Below, piece after piece: positions 28,075 to 36,814 of a DNA stretch of 64,000 nucleotides. The notes beneath the pieces were generated by a model. That model was not told where the DNA came from. It saw only the letters and a list, made by a program, of their open reading frames with translations, and made no database searches. Position 1 is the stretch's first letter. Every line of letters starts with the position of its first letter. The DNA comes from an uncultured Alphaproteobacteria bacterium (GTDB lineage Bacteria > Pseudomonadota > Alphaproteobacteria > Rhodobacterales > Rhodobacteraceae), in the NCBI GenBank assembly GCA_902611475.1, contig CACLZW010000003.1, positions 34,453 through 98,452 of the forward strand, read 5' to 3'. A program made the translations under genes and the position numbers.

Positions 28075-28395
28075 CTAATTTACAGTTAAGTCGGTGGAAG
28101 TAATTTCCGAGTCATAGTTATACACAAATATTCCAGAGAAATTTGTTTCCTTATAAACAAATGTATCTTTTAACTCGGTAAAGAAGGAGGCTGAATGCTC
28201 TTCAAATTTTTTTAGATCGCTACCACTTTCGAATTTAAGTGATATTGATAAACTTCCACACTTACCAATTGATATGTTTAATGATCTTATGTTAAAATTA
28301 ACGATCTTTTTTCCTAGATTTTCAGAACAAAAAGTAGCAGCAACCTTGGCCTCACTGAGACCTGCAAATTTTAAATTATACACTTTAGCGTACAT
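28075..28395 (-). CDS. Hypothetical protein coupled to GAF protein
   Basis: A 106-residue small protein that I do not recognise. The start is ATG 28393-28395, one base after the stop of the GAF gene, with GGAG about eight bases upstream inside that gene. The alternating strand-helix pattern (YAKVYNLKF, SLSISLKFESG, FSGIFVYNY) suggests a compact alpha/beta sandwich, possibly a ferredoxin-like dimeric barrel. There are no cysteine motifs, signal peptide or helices for the membrane. Coupling suggests that it works with the GAF protein. Confidence 0.7.
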   Translation of the reverse strand: MYAKVYNLKFAGLSEAKVAATFCSENLGKKIVNFNIRSLNISIGKCGSLSISLKFESGSDLKKFEEHSASFFTELKDTFVYKETNFSGIFVYNYDSEITSTDLTVN

Positions 28396-28396
28396 C

Positions 28397-29227
28397 TTAT
28401 TGCTCCAACTCGCTAAACATTTGGTCAATTAATTTATTTGCGTCATCTCCAGTCATTTTAATCTTCTTCATGGGCTTTGCTTCTAGCTTCATAGCACGCT
28501 GAAGATTAATCCCTTCAGTTGAAAACACTAATGCCCCTTCACCATTAAGTTTACACAAACCTGATTCAAGTAATCGGTTGGTTTCAGTCTTATCGGGTGT
28601 TAATCCAGCAGATATTGATACGAATGTCTCCAAGTCTGCAATAGTAAGTTTTTTATCAAATTTTTTGAATTGAATAAGAGCTTCTAACATCTTTTGAGAA
28701 GTCATTTCTTTTTGCTCAATTTGCAGATCAAGAAGATGTGCTATGTTCTTCGTTATCTTTTTAACCAAATCTATCTGGTGTCGACTGAGGTGCTTAGGGC
28801 CCTCGAGATTAAACATACATAACGTACCTAGAGCAAAATTATCTTTATTAATTACAGGAAAGCCAGCATAACCTTGAGGTCCAGCGTTTGGATGATTTTT
28901 CCAGATCGGGTCTTTCGATATATCAGGCATTATTAAAGGTTCGGGATCCAATAATACGTAGGCGCATATATTCGTCTCTGTTCTTGGGACCCTATCTCCG
29001 ACCTTCCTAGCAGGATCTGGATGCCCACCCTCTGTAAGAGCCATTTCACATTTCATCTCGCCATCAAATAAACTAAAAGTTGCATTACCATAACCAGTTA
29101 TATCCTTAGCAAGATCACAGTATACTTGGAATAAATCTGGATTTGGTGCGTCAATCAAGCCAGTTTTAACGACAGCTCTGGCCCTTTGCTCTTCATTTGC
29201 GGGACGAGGTGCTAAACCAACAGACAT
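28397..29227 (-). CDS. GAF-domain sensory protein
   Basis: A 276-residue soluble protein with an N-terminal GAF domain, roughly residues 25-180. Recognisable parts are FSLFDGEMKCEMALTEGG, the conserved TNICAYVLLDPEPLIMPD near residue 87 and GFPVINKDNFALGTLCMFN near residue 120. The order matches GAF proteins that precede a GGDEF or kinase domain, but here no output domain follows, only a helical C-terminal part with LTIADLETFVSIS. It may sense a small ligand and signal by contact. SD AAGGAGA precedes ATG 29227. A promoter overlapped by a palindrome lies just upstream, and the 106-residue gene is coupled behind it. Confidence 0.82.
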   Translation of the reverse strand: MSVGLAPRPANEEQRARAVVKTGLIDAPNPDLFQVYCDLAKDITGYGNATFSLFDGEMKCEMALTEGGHPDPARKVGDRVPRTETNICAYVLLDPEPLIMPDISKDPIWKNHPNAGPQGYAGFPVINKDNFALGTLCMFNLEGPKHLSRHQIDLVKKITKNIAHLLDLQIEQKEMTSQKMLEALIQFKKFDKKLTIADLETFVSISAGLTPDKTETNRLLESGLCKLNGEGALVFSTEGINLQRAMKLEAKPMKKIKMTGDDANKLIDQMFSELEQ

Positions 29228-29244
29228 GAGTTTCTCCTTGTTAA

Positions 29245-29263
29245 TAGTTTAAATGTTAAACTA
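29245..29263. promoter_or_regulatory. Operator-like palindrome upstream of the GAF gene
   Basis: TAGTTTAA, ATG, TTAAACTA: two 8-bp arms around a 3-base centre. It ends 18 bases before the GAF start and covers the proposed -10 element, the placement expected of a repressor site (MarR/TetR style). No regulator gene is adjacent. Confidence 0.5.
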
Positions 29264-29280
29264 AAAAACAGTTATTTCAA
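29253..29280 (-). promoter_or_regulatory. Candidate sigma-70 promoter of the GAF operon
   Basis: On the minus strand TTGAAA (29280-29275) is followed after 16 bases by TAACAT (29258-29253), four of six matches to TATAAT. The -10 lies within the palindrome at 29245-29263. Confidence 0.4.
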
Positions 29281-29354
29281 CTTTAAGTTAAAGTATTTGT
29301 ATACAAAGTTCTATAATATCCATACATTAAAAAATTAATATCTAAGAGGTCAAA

Positions 29355-29651
29355 ATGTCACAAAAAATCTATCAAGTGGTTATCTATAAATCAATTTCTG
29401 ATGAAGAAAAGCTAGCTAAATACGCAGCTCTGGCCGGTCCAGCAATTAAAGGAGCTGGGGGAAAATTCCTTGCTAGAGGAATACCTGTAATGACAAAAGA
29501 AAGTGGTGAAAAAACGCGAACTGTTGTTTTGGAATGGGAAAGCTTAGAACACGCTGAAAATGGCTATAATAGCAAAGGATACCAAGAAGCATTAAGAGCT
29601 TTGGACGGAGCAGCTATTCGTGAATTTAGGTATGTCGAGGCGGCAGAGTAG
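29355..29651 (+). CDS. DUF1330-family protein
   Basis: A 98-residue DUF1330 protein of the dimeric alpha/beta-barrel (ferredoxin-like) fold. The family pattern is visible: YQVVIYKSISDEEKLAKYAALAGPAIK at the start, GGKFLARG near residue 36, TVVLEWES near residue 58 and GYQEALRALDGAAIREFRYVE at the end. The biochemical role is unknown for the family. ATG 29355 has AAGAGG about eight bases upstream. It is divergent from the GAF gene and 43 bases ahead of a MATE exporter. Confidence 0.9.
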   Translation: MSQKIYQVVIYKSISDEEKLAKYAALAGPAIKGAGGKFLARGIPVMTKESGEKTRTVVLEWESLEHAENGYNSKGYQEALRALDGAAIREFRYVEAAE

Positions 29652-29694
29652 GTCATTTTCTTAATCTATTTTATAATACAATTGTGATACGCAA

Positions 29695-31068
29695 TTGAGA
29701 GAACATCTGCTATCAACTTTTAAGCTTTCTTTACCGTTAATAATAGCACAAATAGCTCAGCTAGGCTTAGGGCTAACCGACGTTGCGATGATTGGTTGGT
29801 ATGGGACTAGCGAACTAGCTGCCTTAACTCTAGGGCATACATGTCTTTTCTTTGTATATATAACGCTAACTGGCTTTTCACTAGCTGTCATTACAAATGT
29901 ATCAAGAGCTTTCGGTAAGGAAGATCCAGAAGCACTTAGAATTAATTTCAGAATGGGTCTATGGCTAGTTTTTGCCTTTTCACTATTTGGCGTGGTTTTA
30001 GTGAGCAACACTTCAGCATTTCTTACATTTTTAGAACAGGATGAATATATTGTCGAAACAGTGTCTCAATATATTCAAGTAGTTCAGTGGATGATGCCAT
30101 TTTTACTTCTTACATATGTAATAAAGGCATTTTTGATATCGGTGAAAAAGCAACAAGTTGTGCTTGCCATTTCTATATTGGGCTTAGTCACAAACTTTGC
30201 ATTTAACTATCTATTTATCTTTGGCAACTTTGGATTTCCAGAGTTGGGGATAAGTGGAGTTGCTTGTTCTTCACTTTTAACAAGTGTTGCCATGATGTTA
30301 TCTGGATTATTATACATTCACTTTTCTGAATTGAAAGAAAAGCAAATCTTCAAAGATTTTTTTGTTTTTGATCCTGAAATTTTTAAAAATCTTTTCAAAC
30401 TTGGTTGGCCGATATGTTTAACAATTATGGCCGAAAGTGGAATGTTTTCATTTGCCTCTATTTTGATGGGTTGGATTGGTGAAGTAGAGTTAGCGGCCCA
30501 TGGTATTTCAATTACAGTATTCGCACTTTTTTTCATGATACCTCTAGGAATCTCCCAAGCCGGCACGGTTATTATTGCCAAAACAATTGGAGCGAATGAG
30601 TTAAGCAAGTTGGACCAAGCAGCTTCCTCTGTCTATTTTCTTGGCCTTGGGTGGGCAGTATTAAATACCTTCCTAATAATATTTTTTGGTGATTTTATAA
30701 TCTCTTTATTTTTGAATAGTAATGATCTAAACGTAGAGATAGTTGCATTTTATGCAGGAATTTTTCTCTTCGTTGGCTGTTTTTTCCATTTAGCCGATAG
30801 TGGACAAATACTTTTCGCTGCACTCTTGAGAGGTTTCTCAGATACAAAGAAACCCTTCATTATTTCTTTTTTTTCTTATTGGGCTGTAGGTATCCCTGCT
30901 GCATATTATCTTTCTCAAAAAACTTCATTGGCCGGCTCAGGAGTTTATTACGGCATTGGACTGGGTTTATTAGTTTGTTCCATCCTTCTTTTTTTTAGAT
31001 TTTTAAAAATAAAGAATATAAAAAAGTCTTCTCTAAAACGCATAGAGCTTGGTGTTTCTGAAACATAA
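29695..31068 (+). CDS. MATE-family multidrug/metabolite exporter
   Basis: A 457-residue twelve-helix MATE antiporter of the NorM type, extruding cationic drugs or metabolites with Na+ or H+. Typical pieces are LSLPLIIAQIAQLGLGLTDVAMIGWYG at the first helix, the repeat-related GWPICLTIMAESGMFSFASILMGWIG near residue 237 and LFAALLRGFSDTKKPF near residue 378. It starts at TTG 29695; an in-frame TAA at 29674 leaves no earlier ATG or GTG. It is followed 80 bases later by the cyclase/TPR gene. Confidence 0.92.
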   Translation: MREHLLSTFKLSLPLIIAQIAQLGLGLTDVAMIGWYGTSELAALTLGHTCLFFVYITLTGFSLAVITNVSRAFGKEDPEALRINFRMGLWLVFAFSLFGVVLVSNTSAFLTFLEQDEYIVETVSQYIQVVQWMMPFLLLTYVIKAFLISVKKQQVVLAISILGLVTNFAFNYLFIFGNFGFPELGISGVACSSLLTSVAMMLSGLLYIHFSELKEKQIFKDFFVFDPEIFKNLFKLGWPICLTIMAESGMFSFASILMGWIGEVELAAHGISITVFALFFMIPLGISQAGTVIIAKTIGANELSKLDQAASSVYFLGLGWAVLNTFLIIFFGDFIISLFLNSNDLNVEIVAFYAGIFLFVGCFFHLADSGQILFAALLRGFSDTKKPFIISFFSYWAVGIPAAYYLSQKTSLAGSGVYYGIGLGLLVCSILLFFRFLKIKNIKKSSLKRIELGVSET

Positions 31069-31148
31069 TTATAAAAAAATTTATTCTAAGTTCGTGACTT
31101 TAAGAGAAAAAAGATTACTGTAACAATAGTGCAACTAAAGGACTTAAC

Positions 31149-32984
31149 ATGGCAGAGAACGTTGTTCAATTAAATAAATCTTCTCAGCAAGACATAGACA
31201 GGAAAATCGCAGTTATTTTTGTTACTGACGTTGTTGGTTTCAGCAAATCAATGGAAGTGAATGAAGAAGAAACCTTACGTAGCTTTAGAGCTTGCCAGGA
31301 AATCCTAGATAAACTTTTTGAAGAGCATGGTGGCAGAATTTTTAATACGGCAGGAGATTCTGTATTAGCTGAATTTCAGAGTGCTGTTTCTGCAGTGGTT
31401 TGCGCAAACGAGTTTCAAAAATTAATAAAGGAAAGAAATAAATCAGTTTCTGAAGAATCCCAAATGAGCTTCAGAATAGGTTTGAATATGGGGGATGTGA
31501 TAATTGAAGGAGATAATCTCTACGGTGAAGGTGTAAATGTAGCCGCGAGACTTGAGGCTCTCTCACAAGCCAATGGAATATGTGTATCAAAAAGTATAGT
31601 TGACTTTGTAAATAAAAAGACAGAACTGCTATTCAATGATCTTGGGGAACAAAAGGTAAAAAACACTGAAGTTCATGCTTACGATATTGCGGACCCCGAT
31701 CTACAAGTTAGAGAAAAAAATGACAAAAAACTTGCAGAGGCTGCAGCTGAAAAAATTACAAAAACAAGTAAAGCGCCATCAGTAGCAGTTCTTCCTTTCT
31801 CGAATTTAAGTAATGACTCCGAGCAAGATTTCTTTGTTGATGGGATCACTGAGGATATCATTTCCTATCTATCTAAACTGAAGACATTTCCGATTATATC
31901 TATAAATTCAGTAATACCTTACAAAGATACGAAAGAACCCACACAAAAAATTGCCTCTGACCTAGGTGCTAGTTATTTGGTGCAAGGAAGCATAAGAAAA
32001 GGCGGTAACAAAGTTAGAATAATGGCAAAACTAACCGATGCTGTTGAAGATACCCAAATCTGGTCACAAACCTGGGATCGATCATTAGATGATGTCTTTG
32101 AAGTTCAGGATGAAGTTTCACAAAAATCTGCGGCGTTAATCAGCCCAGCAATTATTACTAATGAAAGAAAGAAATTATCAGATCGTGAGATGAATGCTCT
32201 CAGCAGCTGGGATGAGTATTTGCAAGCTGTGAATTCATATGCACTAATGAATGCGTCTAAGACAACTGAAGAAAAACTGCTTCACCTTCAAAAATCAATA
32301 GAACACGGAGAAAAAGCGACGGCGTTAGATTCAAATCATAGTTCTGCATTTAATCTTCTAGCTCAAGGTTATAATTTTCTAATTTTTGAGTCGTCGGTAC
32401 AGGATAAAAGGTCAGAAAATGAAAAAAAATTTAAAGAGTATACAGAGAAAGCATTTCAGCTAGATCCCCAAAATCCCGACTCAATTATGAATATGGGGTT
32501 CATGGCGTTTTTTGATGAAGATAAGAAGAAATTTACAGATTATGTTAATAAAGCTTTAGAGGTTAATCCTCACCATTCTCGTTCTTTAATGGCTAGAGGT
32601 ATGAATTTATTGGAGGAGGGCACGGACTTTAATGCAGCAATAGACTCCTTTACTAGAGCCGCTGAAGTTGATCCACTAGGAGAAGATTATGGGGAAACTG
32701 TTATATTTTTCTGCCATCTTGGAAATCGCGATTGGGAAAATGCCATGCAGTCTGTAGATCGTGAGATTAGAGAAAATAACCATAGTAGATATTTTGGTTT
32801 CAAGGCAATTGTATTAGCTCATCAAGGGAAAGTCTCCGAAAGTAAAGAATGGCTTTTAAAATATCAAAAAGAGCGTCCAGAAATTAAAAGCATTGAAGAT
32901 TATAAAAACGTAGCTCCAGATTTTAACAACGAAATAAAAAGCATTATGATGGAAGGTATGAAGATAGCAGGCTTACCTGAGTAA
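31149..32984 (+). CDS. Class III adenylate/guanylate cyclase-TolB-TPR signalling protein
   Basis: A 611-residue soluble multidomain protein. Residues ~19-190 form a class III cyclase homology domain with the metal Asp27 in FVTDVVGFSKSM and the second Asp in NTAGDSVLAEF; GEGVNVAARLEALSQANGICVS is also typical. Residues ~215-345 are TolB-like (VAVLPFSNLSND, FFVDGITEDIISYLSKL, YLVQGSIRKGGNKVR, TWDRSLDDVFEVQDEV). The rest is helical TPR repeats (LDPQNPDSIMNMG, VNPHHSRSLMARGMN). Such proteins make cAMP or cGMP and are common in Alphaproteobacteria. ATG 31149 has AAAGGA upstream. No effector is nearby. Confidence 0.9.
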   Translation: MAENVVQLNKSSQQDIDRKIAVIFVTDVVGFSKSMEVNEEETLRSFRACQEILDKLFEEHGGRIFNTAGDSVLAEFQSAVSAVVCANEFQKLIKERNKSVSEESQMSFRIGLNMGDVIIEGDNLYGEGVNVAARLEALSQANGICVSKSIVDFVNKKTELLFNDLGEQKVKNTEVHAYDIADPDLQVREKNDKKLAEAAAEKITKTSKAPSVAVLPFSNLSNDSEQDFFVDGITEDIISYLSKLKTFPIISINSVIPYKDTKEPTQKIASDLGASYLVQGSIRKGGNKVRIMAKLTDAVEDTQIWSQTWDRSLDDVFEVQDEVSQKSAALISPAIITNERKKLSDREMNALSSWDEYLQAVNSYALMNASKTTEEKLLHLQKSIEHGEKATALDSNHSSAFNLLAQGYNFLIFESSVQDKRSENEKKFKEYTEKAFQLDPQNPDSIMNMGFMAFFDEDKKKFTDYVNKALEVNPHHSRSLMARGMNLLEEGTDFNAAIDSFTRAAEVDPLGEDYGETVIFFCHLGNRDWENAMQSVDREIRENNHSRYFGFKAIVLAHQGKVSESKEWLLKYQKERPEIKSIEDYKNVAPDFNNEIKSIMMEGMKIAGLPE

Positions 32985-32989
32985 AGATT

Positions 32990-33631
32990 CTAACTTGCGT
33001 GTTGAATTTCTACGGAATTACATAATTTTTCAACCGTTTTTTCAGAAACAGGCGCAAAATAATCTACTGTGTCGTCTATGTACTGTTGATCGACTTCGAA
33101 GTCTAACCAAAAAGTTAAAATAGCATCCCAGGCTGGAATTTTATCGCCTTTATAGCCAGCAATTTTAGGCAAACTTACTTTCATCCTAGTTAGGTTTCTT
33201 TTGGAGTACTGTGAAGCCATATCAACTAATTCTTTCCTGAAGTCCGTTAATTCAAGATTACTAGATTTATTCATAAAAATTATAAGCTTGTAGTCTGAAA
33301 CGTCACCTTCAACAGTTATAATATCCTCAGCAATGATTAACCTTACAGCACTGCCATCAATAAATACTTTTTCATCATCCTGAATATCTTTATATTCCTT
33401 AGTAGCAGCTAAAGAACGCATTGCATTTGTATCTTCAAACCATATTTCCGCAATACCATCGACAGTATCTTCAAAAGTCAATTCGTCATTATAGATTGGG
33501 TGAGATTGAACATAGGTTCCCACTAGTGGCGATCTAGTAACAATTTCGGCATGTTCATTTTTCCAGTAATTGTGGAACTTTTCATATGTTAGTCCTTGTT
33601 TTTTCTTAATAATTGTAATTGCGTTAATCAT
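32990..33631 (-). CDS. EthD-domain protein (tandem dimeric alpha/beta barrel)
   Basis: A 213-residue protein with an N-terminal EthD domain (MINAITIIKKKQGLTYEKFHNYWKNEHAEIV-type start, split here into YEKFHNYW and EHAEIV) and a second, diverged copy after about residue 105 (YKLIIFMNKSSNLELTDFRKEL). EthD proteins accompany monooxygenases or catabolic enzymes and may bind small aromatic ligands; their chemistry is mostly unknown. The start overlaps the upstream AhpD-like gene by eight bases, suggesting coupling. It is the end of the SBP-AhpD-EthD minus-strand operon. Confidence 0.85.
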   Translation of the reverse strand: MINAITIIKKKQGLTYEKFHNYWKNEHAEIVTRSPLVGTYVQSHPIYNDELTFEDTVDGIAEIWFEDTNAMRSLAATKEYKDIQDDEKVFIDGSAVRLIIAEDIITVEGDVSDYKLIIFMNKSSNLELTDFRKELVDMASQYSKRNLTRMKVSLPKIAGYKGDKIPAWDAILTFWLDFEVDQQYIDDTVDYFAPVSEKTVEKLCNSVEIQHAS

Positions 33632-34202
33632 CCTTGTAATATCCTATAATGTCGCCCTCATTGGTAACCCCTAGCCCATTTATACTTCTATTCACATAAT
33701 TAAAATAACAAATGATCTGATTAGCTTCTAATATCTGCCCATCATCTAAACCCGCAGTTCTTAAATTATCCACATCAGCTCTTTTAATATCGCTCGGTCT
33801 TAAAGTCAGTTTTTCTGCATACTGCATCAAAGCAAGTTCAACTCCTGTGAAACAATCTTGTGGTTTTCTTTTTTTCAATGAAAAATAGATCTTATTACTC
33901 TTTTCTTTATCACGAATTAAAAATTCAGCGTTTTTCCAATGATTTAGAAGAGAATATTCACATGAATTTAAAATAGATACATATGAGCTGATAGTTTCTT
34001 GTAACCATTCTGGCAATGTATTTGTATCATCGTGCAAACAGCTTTTATAAAGTGCCATATGGCCTTTCATAGTATTAGGTCTTAATGAATGGACCCTTAG
34101 AACATTATCAACGGTTCCGTGAGGGGTTCTTGCTTCATCCAAAGCCTGCTTAAGTTCAGTGTCAGCCATTTCATCAGAAAGCATTTTTATCCAAGACGAC
34201 AT
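33624..34202 (-). CDS. Carboxymuconolactone decarboxylase/AhpD-like protein lacking one redox Cys
   Basis: A 192-residue helical protein of the peroxidase-related AhpD/CMD group. N-terminal PHGTVDNVLRVHSLRPNTMKGHMALYK and the motif ILNSCEYSLLNHWK near residues 85-98 identify it. The family usually has CxxC followed by His; here the motif reads C-E-Y-S, so the second cysteine is Ser and alkyl-hydroperoxide chemistry by a dithiol is doubtful. ATG 34202 is preceded by GGAG. It lies between the solute-binding protein and EthD genes, and a related CMD protein is coded across the divergent gap at 36815. Confidence 0.85.
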   Translation of the reverse strand: MSSWIKMLSDEMADTELKQALDEARTPHGTVDNVLRVHSLRPNTMKGHMALYKSCLHDDTNTLPEWLQETISSYVSILNSCEYSLLNHWKNAEFLIRDKEKSNKIYFSLKKRKPQDCFTGVELALMQYAEKLTLRPSDIKRADVDNLRTAGLDDGQILEANQIICYFNYVNRSINGLGVTNEGDIIGYYKDD

Positions 34203-34222
34203 TTTAAAAAGCTCCGTTTATA

Positions 34223-34245
34223 GAAGGGCGGCTATACCGCCCTTC
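34223..34245 (-). terminator. GC-rich stem-loop after the solute-binding-protein gene
   Basis: GAAGGGCGG and CCGCCCTTC form a perfect 9-bp stem with a five-base loop, 13 bases beyond the SBP stop in an AT-rich background. No U-run follows directly on the minus strand (TTTTT comes about 15 bases later), so it may act as an mRNA 3' stabiliser or a partial terminator that keeps the SBP message more abundant than AhpD-EthD. Confidence 0.6.
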
Positions 34246-34257
34246 AGAAAAATCAGA

Positions 34258-35031
34258 CTACAGGCCCCACTTTTCGGCAGTTTTCTCAAAAAAGCCTTTT
34301 GCCTTCTTTATTTCTATCCAGTGGTTAACAAAATTAATCCACACTTGGTCATTTTGAGGAAGCAACATAGCAAGTGGAGTTGGTGAACGCGGTGCATCTA
34401 TACTAATTTCTTTAACATTTGAATACTTTGCCTTAAGAGTAGAGCCTTCCAAGTTAGATGTAACGAATACATCTGCTCGCCCTGCTAATACTTCCTGATA
34501 CCCTCTAGCAGGAGCCTCAACGCTTTTGATGCTGGCATTTGGAAACCAACCCTTAACTAAGGGCTCCATAGCTGTTCCAAGAGTGGTGGCAACCTTTACT
34601 CCATCTTTATTGATGGAGTCCCAACCATTAAACTGCCCTACTTTATCAGATGTAGTAAAAGGTTTGAAGTTAACAGCCATGTAACTCTCAGAAAAACCTG
34701 CAGCTTTCATTCTTGAAGGCTTGATAGACGCTGAACCCGTTATATGGTATTTCCCTGCGACTACGCCATTTACTATTGTCTTCCAGTCTGTTGGTACAAA
34801 TTCGATTTCCACTCCAAGGTCATTTGCTAACTCGGTCATTATGTCAATGTCATAACCTTTGTATTTATTAGTCGCTGGATCCCTAACCGTGAAGGGGTTA
34901 AAATCGCCTGTGGTCCCTGCTTTCAGTTTGCCGCTACTTAATATTTGGTTAAGCGCTGACTCCGCGCTTACTCCACCAACGACAAGAACCATGCTCATCA
35001 ATGTAATAAAAATAATTCTTAAAAATTTCAT
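34258..35031 (-). CDS. Periplasmic solute-binding protein, amino-acid ABC importer (family 3)
   Basis: A 257-residue exported binding protein. The signal peptide is about 23 residues (MKFLRIIF, hydrophobic core, GVSAES). The SBP family 3 pattern follows: LKAGTTGDFNPFTVRDPATNKYKGYDIDIMTELANDLGVEIEFV, split here as TTGDFNPFTVRDP and GYDIDIMTELANDLG, then YHITGSASIKPSRMKAAGFSESY. It would capture a polar amino acid or related zwitterion. SD GGGAG precedes ATG 35031. The ATPase and permease genes are divergent, 182 bases away, so one intergenic region may control both halves of the importer. Confidence 0.92.
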   Translation of the reverse strand: MKFLRIIFITLMSMVLVVGGVSAESALNQILSSGKLKAGTTGDFNPFTVRDPATNKYKGYDIDIMTELANDLGVEIEFVPTDWKTIVNGVVAGKYHITGSASIKPSRMKAAGFSESYMAVNFKPFTTSDKVGQFNGWDSINKDGVKVATTLGTAMEPLVKGWFPNASIKSVEAPARGYQEVLAGRADVFVTSNLEGSTLKAKYSNVKEISIDAPRSPTPLAMLLPQNDQVWINFVNHWIEIKKAKGFFEKTAEKWGL

Positions 35032-35213
35032 AAAAATCTCCCTTAGGTATTAAAACCAATACTATTAGTTTATAAAAACAACTTTTTTTTGACAGTAACA
35101 CTATAAGTACAACCAAGAAATATGCAACTAAGAACAAGGAGTTGCTTTAAGTATTGTCATGCGGTTAAGCTAAATAAGGCAAAACGCAAGATTTAATCGG
35201 AAGTGGGCATAAA
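35032..35213. promoter_or_regulatory. Divergent control region between SBP and ABC ATPase genes
   Basis: At 182 bp this is the longest gap in the window. It holds the SBP ribosome-binding site (GGGAG), a TTGACA at 35089-35094 reading rightwards without a convincing -10 at 17 bp, and AT-rich sequence. I see no clear operator. Confidence 0.4.
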
Positions 35214-35954
35214 TTGAAAAATACGTTTGCAGTCGAAATACAAGGACTAACAAAATCATTTAAAGACTTTAAAGCCCTCAATACCATAGACCTTAATATC
35301 AAGCATGGTGAAAAAGTTGTTATTTGTGGCCCCTCAGGATCTGGTAAATCTACGCTTATAAGATGCATTAATGGCCTTGAAGACTTTGATGAGGGGAAAA
35401 TATCAATATCAGGCAACCCTCAAAATCCTACAAAAGAAAGTTTTGTTTCTGATTTTCATATAGGAATGGTTTTTCAACAATTTAATTTGTTCCCTCACCT
35501 CTCAGTCATTGAAAACTTAAAACTAGGGCCAATGAAGGCACTAGGATTATCAGAAAAGGATGCAGAGACTCGTGCAAGAAAACTTTTGGAGAGAGTAAAA
35601 ATACCAGAACAAGCGTTAAAAAAGCCAAATCAGCTATCGGGAGGCCAGCAACAGAGAGTTGCGATTGCCCGCGCGCTTTGCATGGAGCCAAAACTTATGC
35701 TATTCGACGAACCGACTTCTGCTCTGGATCCAGAGATGATTTCAGAGGTCTTAGAAGTAATAGTGGATTTAGCCCGAGAAGGAATGACTATGGTTGTTGT
35801 TACCCATGAAATGGGTTTTGCTAAAAAAGTTGCCGATCGAATAATATTCATGGATGGTGGATCAATTGTTGAGCAGAACAGCCCGGGAATGTTTTTTAAA
35901 AAACCCCAAACTGCAAGATGCAAAAAGTTTCTTAAACAAATACTACACCACTGA
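35214..35954 (+). CDS. Amino-acid ABC transporter ATP-binding protein
   Basis: A 246-residue GlnQ/HisP-type ATPase that powers import. Walker [10 protein letters not shown] near residue 40, Q-loop [18 protein letters not shown] near residue 86, signature [15 protein letters not shown] near residue 142, Walker [13 protein letters not shown] near residue 161 and switch VVTHEM near residue 196 are all intact. It starts at TTG 35214. The permease starts seven bases after the stop. The binding protein is encoded divergently. The substrate follows the SBP and is unknown. Confidence 0.95.
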   Translation: MKNTFAVEIQGLTKSFKDFKALNTIDLNIKHGEKVVICGPSGSGKSTLIRCINGLEDFDEGKISISGNPQNPTKESFVSDFHIGMVFQQFNLFPHLSVIENLKLGPMKALGLSEKDAETRARKLLERVKIPEQALKKPNQLSGGQQQRVAIARALCMEPKLMLFDEPTSALDPEMISEVLEVIVDLAREGMTMVVVTHEMGFAKKVADRIIFMDGGSIVEQNSPGMFFKKPQTARCKKFLKQILHH

Positions 35955-35961
35955 TTTAGCA

Positions 35962-36732
35962 ATGTTTCGTATTTTAATATTATTTTTTATTTTTTTTACT
36001 TTAGGCAGCTGCTCGTCGCCCGAAGGCACTTGGGGTTGGTATGTAATTGACCCTTCTACTAAAGCTGGGTGGACAAATATAAAATTTTTGATTGGAGGGT
36101 TTTACTCAACAATACTTTTATCAATAATTGCTGCCTTTTTATCAATTTTTATAGGCCTTGTTGTAGCATTGCCAGCAATGTCCGACAATAAACTGCTAAA
36201 ACTGTTCAATAGAGTCTATGTAGAATTTATTAGGTCTATTCCTTTGTTACCAATGTTGTTCTGGGTGTTTTACGGACTTCCTGTCATTTTAAAGTCAATG
36301 GGCATAGATGCCAATATCGATGCTTTCTGGGGCGCAATTATCACATTAGCAATTTCGGATAGTGCATTCACCGCAGAAATTTATAGGGCTGGCATACAAT
36401 CCATTTCTAAAGGACAAACTGAAGCCGCAAAAACTATTGGCCTAAACTATTACCAAACCATGAGATATGTGATCATGCCCCAGGCATTGAGAAGGATCCT
36501 ACCTCCACTGGCAAACCAATTCATCTATATTGTAAAAATGTCTGCATTCGCTTCTGTTATTGGGATGCAAGAGTTAACAAGGAGAGCAAACGAGATAGTT
36601 GTAACAGAATACCGTCCTTTAGAGATCTACACACTTTTGATTTTTGAGTATCTAATTCTAGTGTTGCTTATTAGCTTTGGGGTAAGATATTTAGAGAAAA
36701 AACTTGGATCCAATGAAAGCGCCAACAGCTAA
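35962..36732 (+). CDS. Amino-acid ABC transporter permease with lipobox-like N-terminus
   Basis: A 256-residue permease of the polar-amino-acid type. The EAA-like loop is AAKTIGLNYYQTMRYVIMPQALRRILPP, here noted as EAAKTIGL and MPQALRRILPPLANQF near residue 175. ATG 35962 is chosen because it follows the ATPase stop by seven bases; longer readings would run inside the ATPase gene. The N-terminus is a hydrophobic stretch ending LGSCSSPEG, which looks like a lipoprotein signal (lipobox L-G-S-C). A single permease probably homodimerises. The CMD gene follows after 82 bases. Confidence 0.9.
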   Translation: MFRILILFFIFFTLGSCSSPEGTWGWYVIDPSTKAGWTNIKFLIGGFYSTILLSIIAAFLSIFIGLVVALPAMSDNKLLKLFNRVYVEFIRSIPLLPMLFWVFYGLPVILKSMGIDANIDAFWGAIITLAISDSAFTAEIYRAGIQSISKGQTEAAKTIGLNYYQTMRYVIMPQALRRILPPLANQFIYIVKMSAFASVIGMQELTRRANEIVVTEYRPLEIYTLLIFEYLILVLLISFGVRYLEKKLGSNESANS

Positions 36733-36814
36733 GACCATTTTGGAAATAATGAACTATTGAATAAAATATCAGAAAATTTAGACTTTAAGTAAAGTTAGAA
36801 AAGAAAGATAAGAT

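Noticed and set aside
29679..29697. CAATTG repeats around the MATE start as an operator
   Set aside because: CAATTG is its own palindrome and is common in AT-rich DNA; the inner symmetry has a mismatch.
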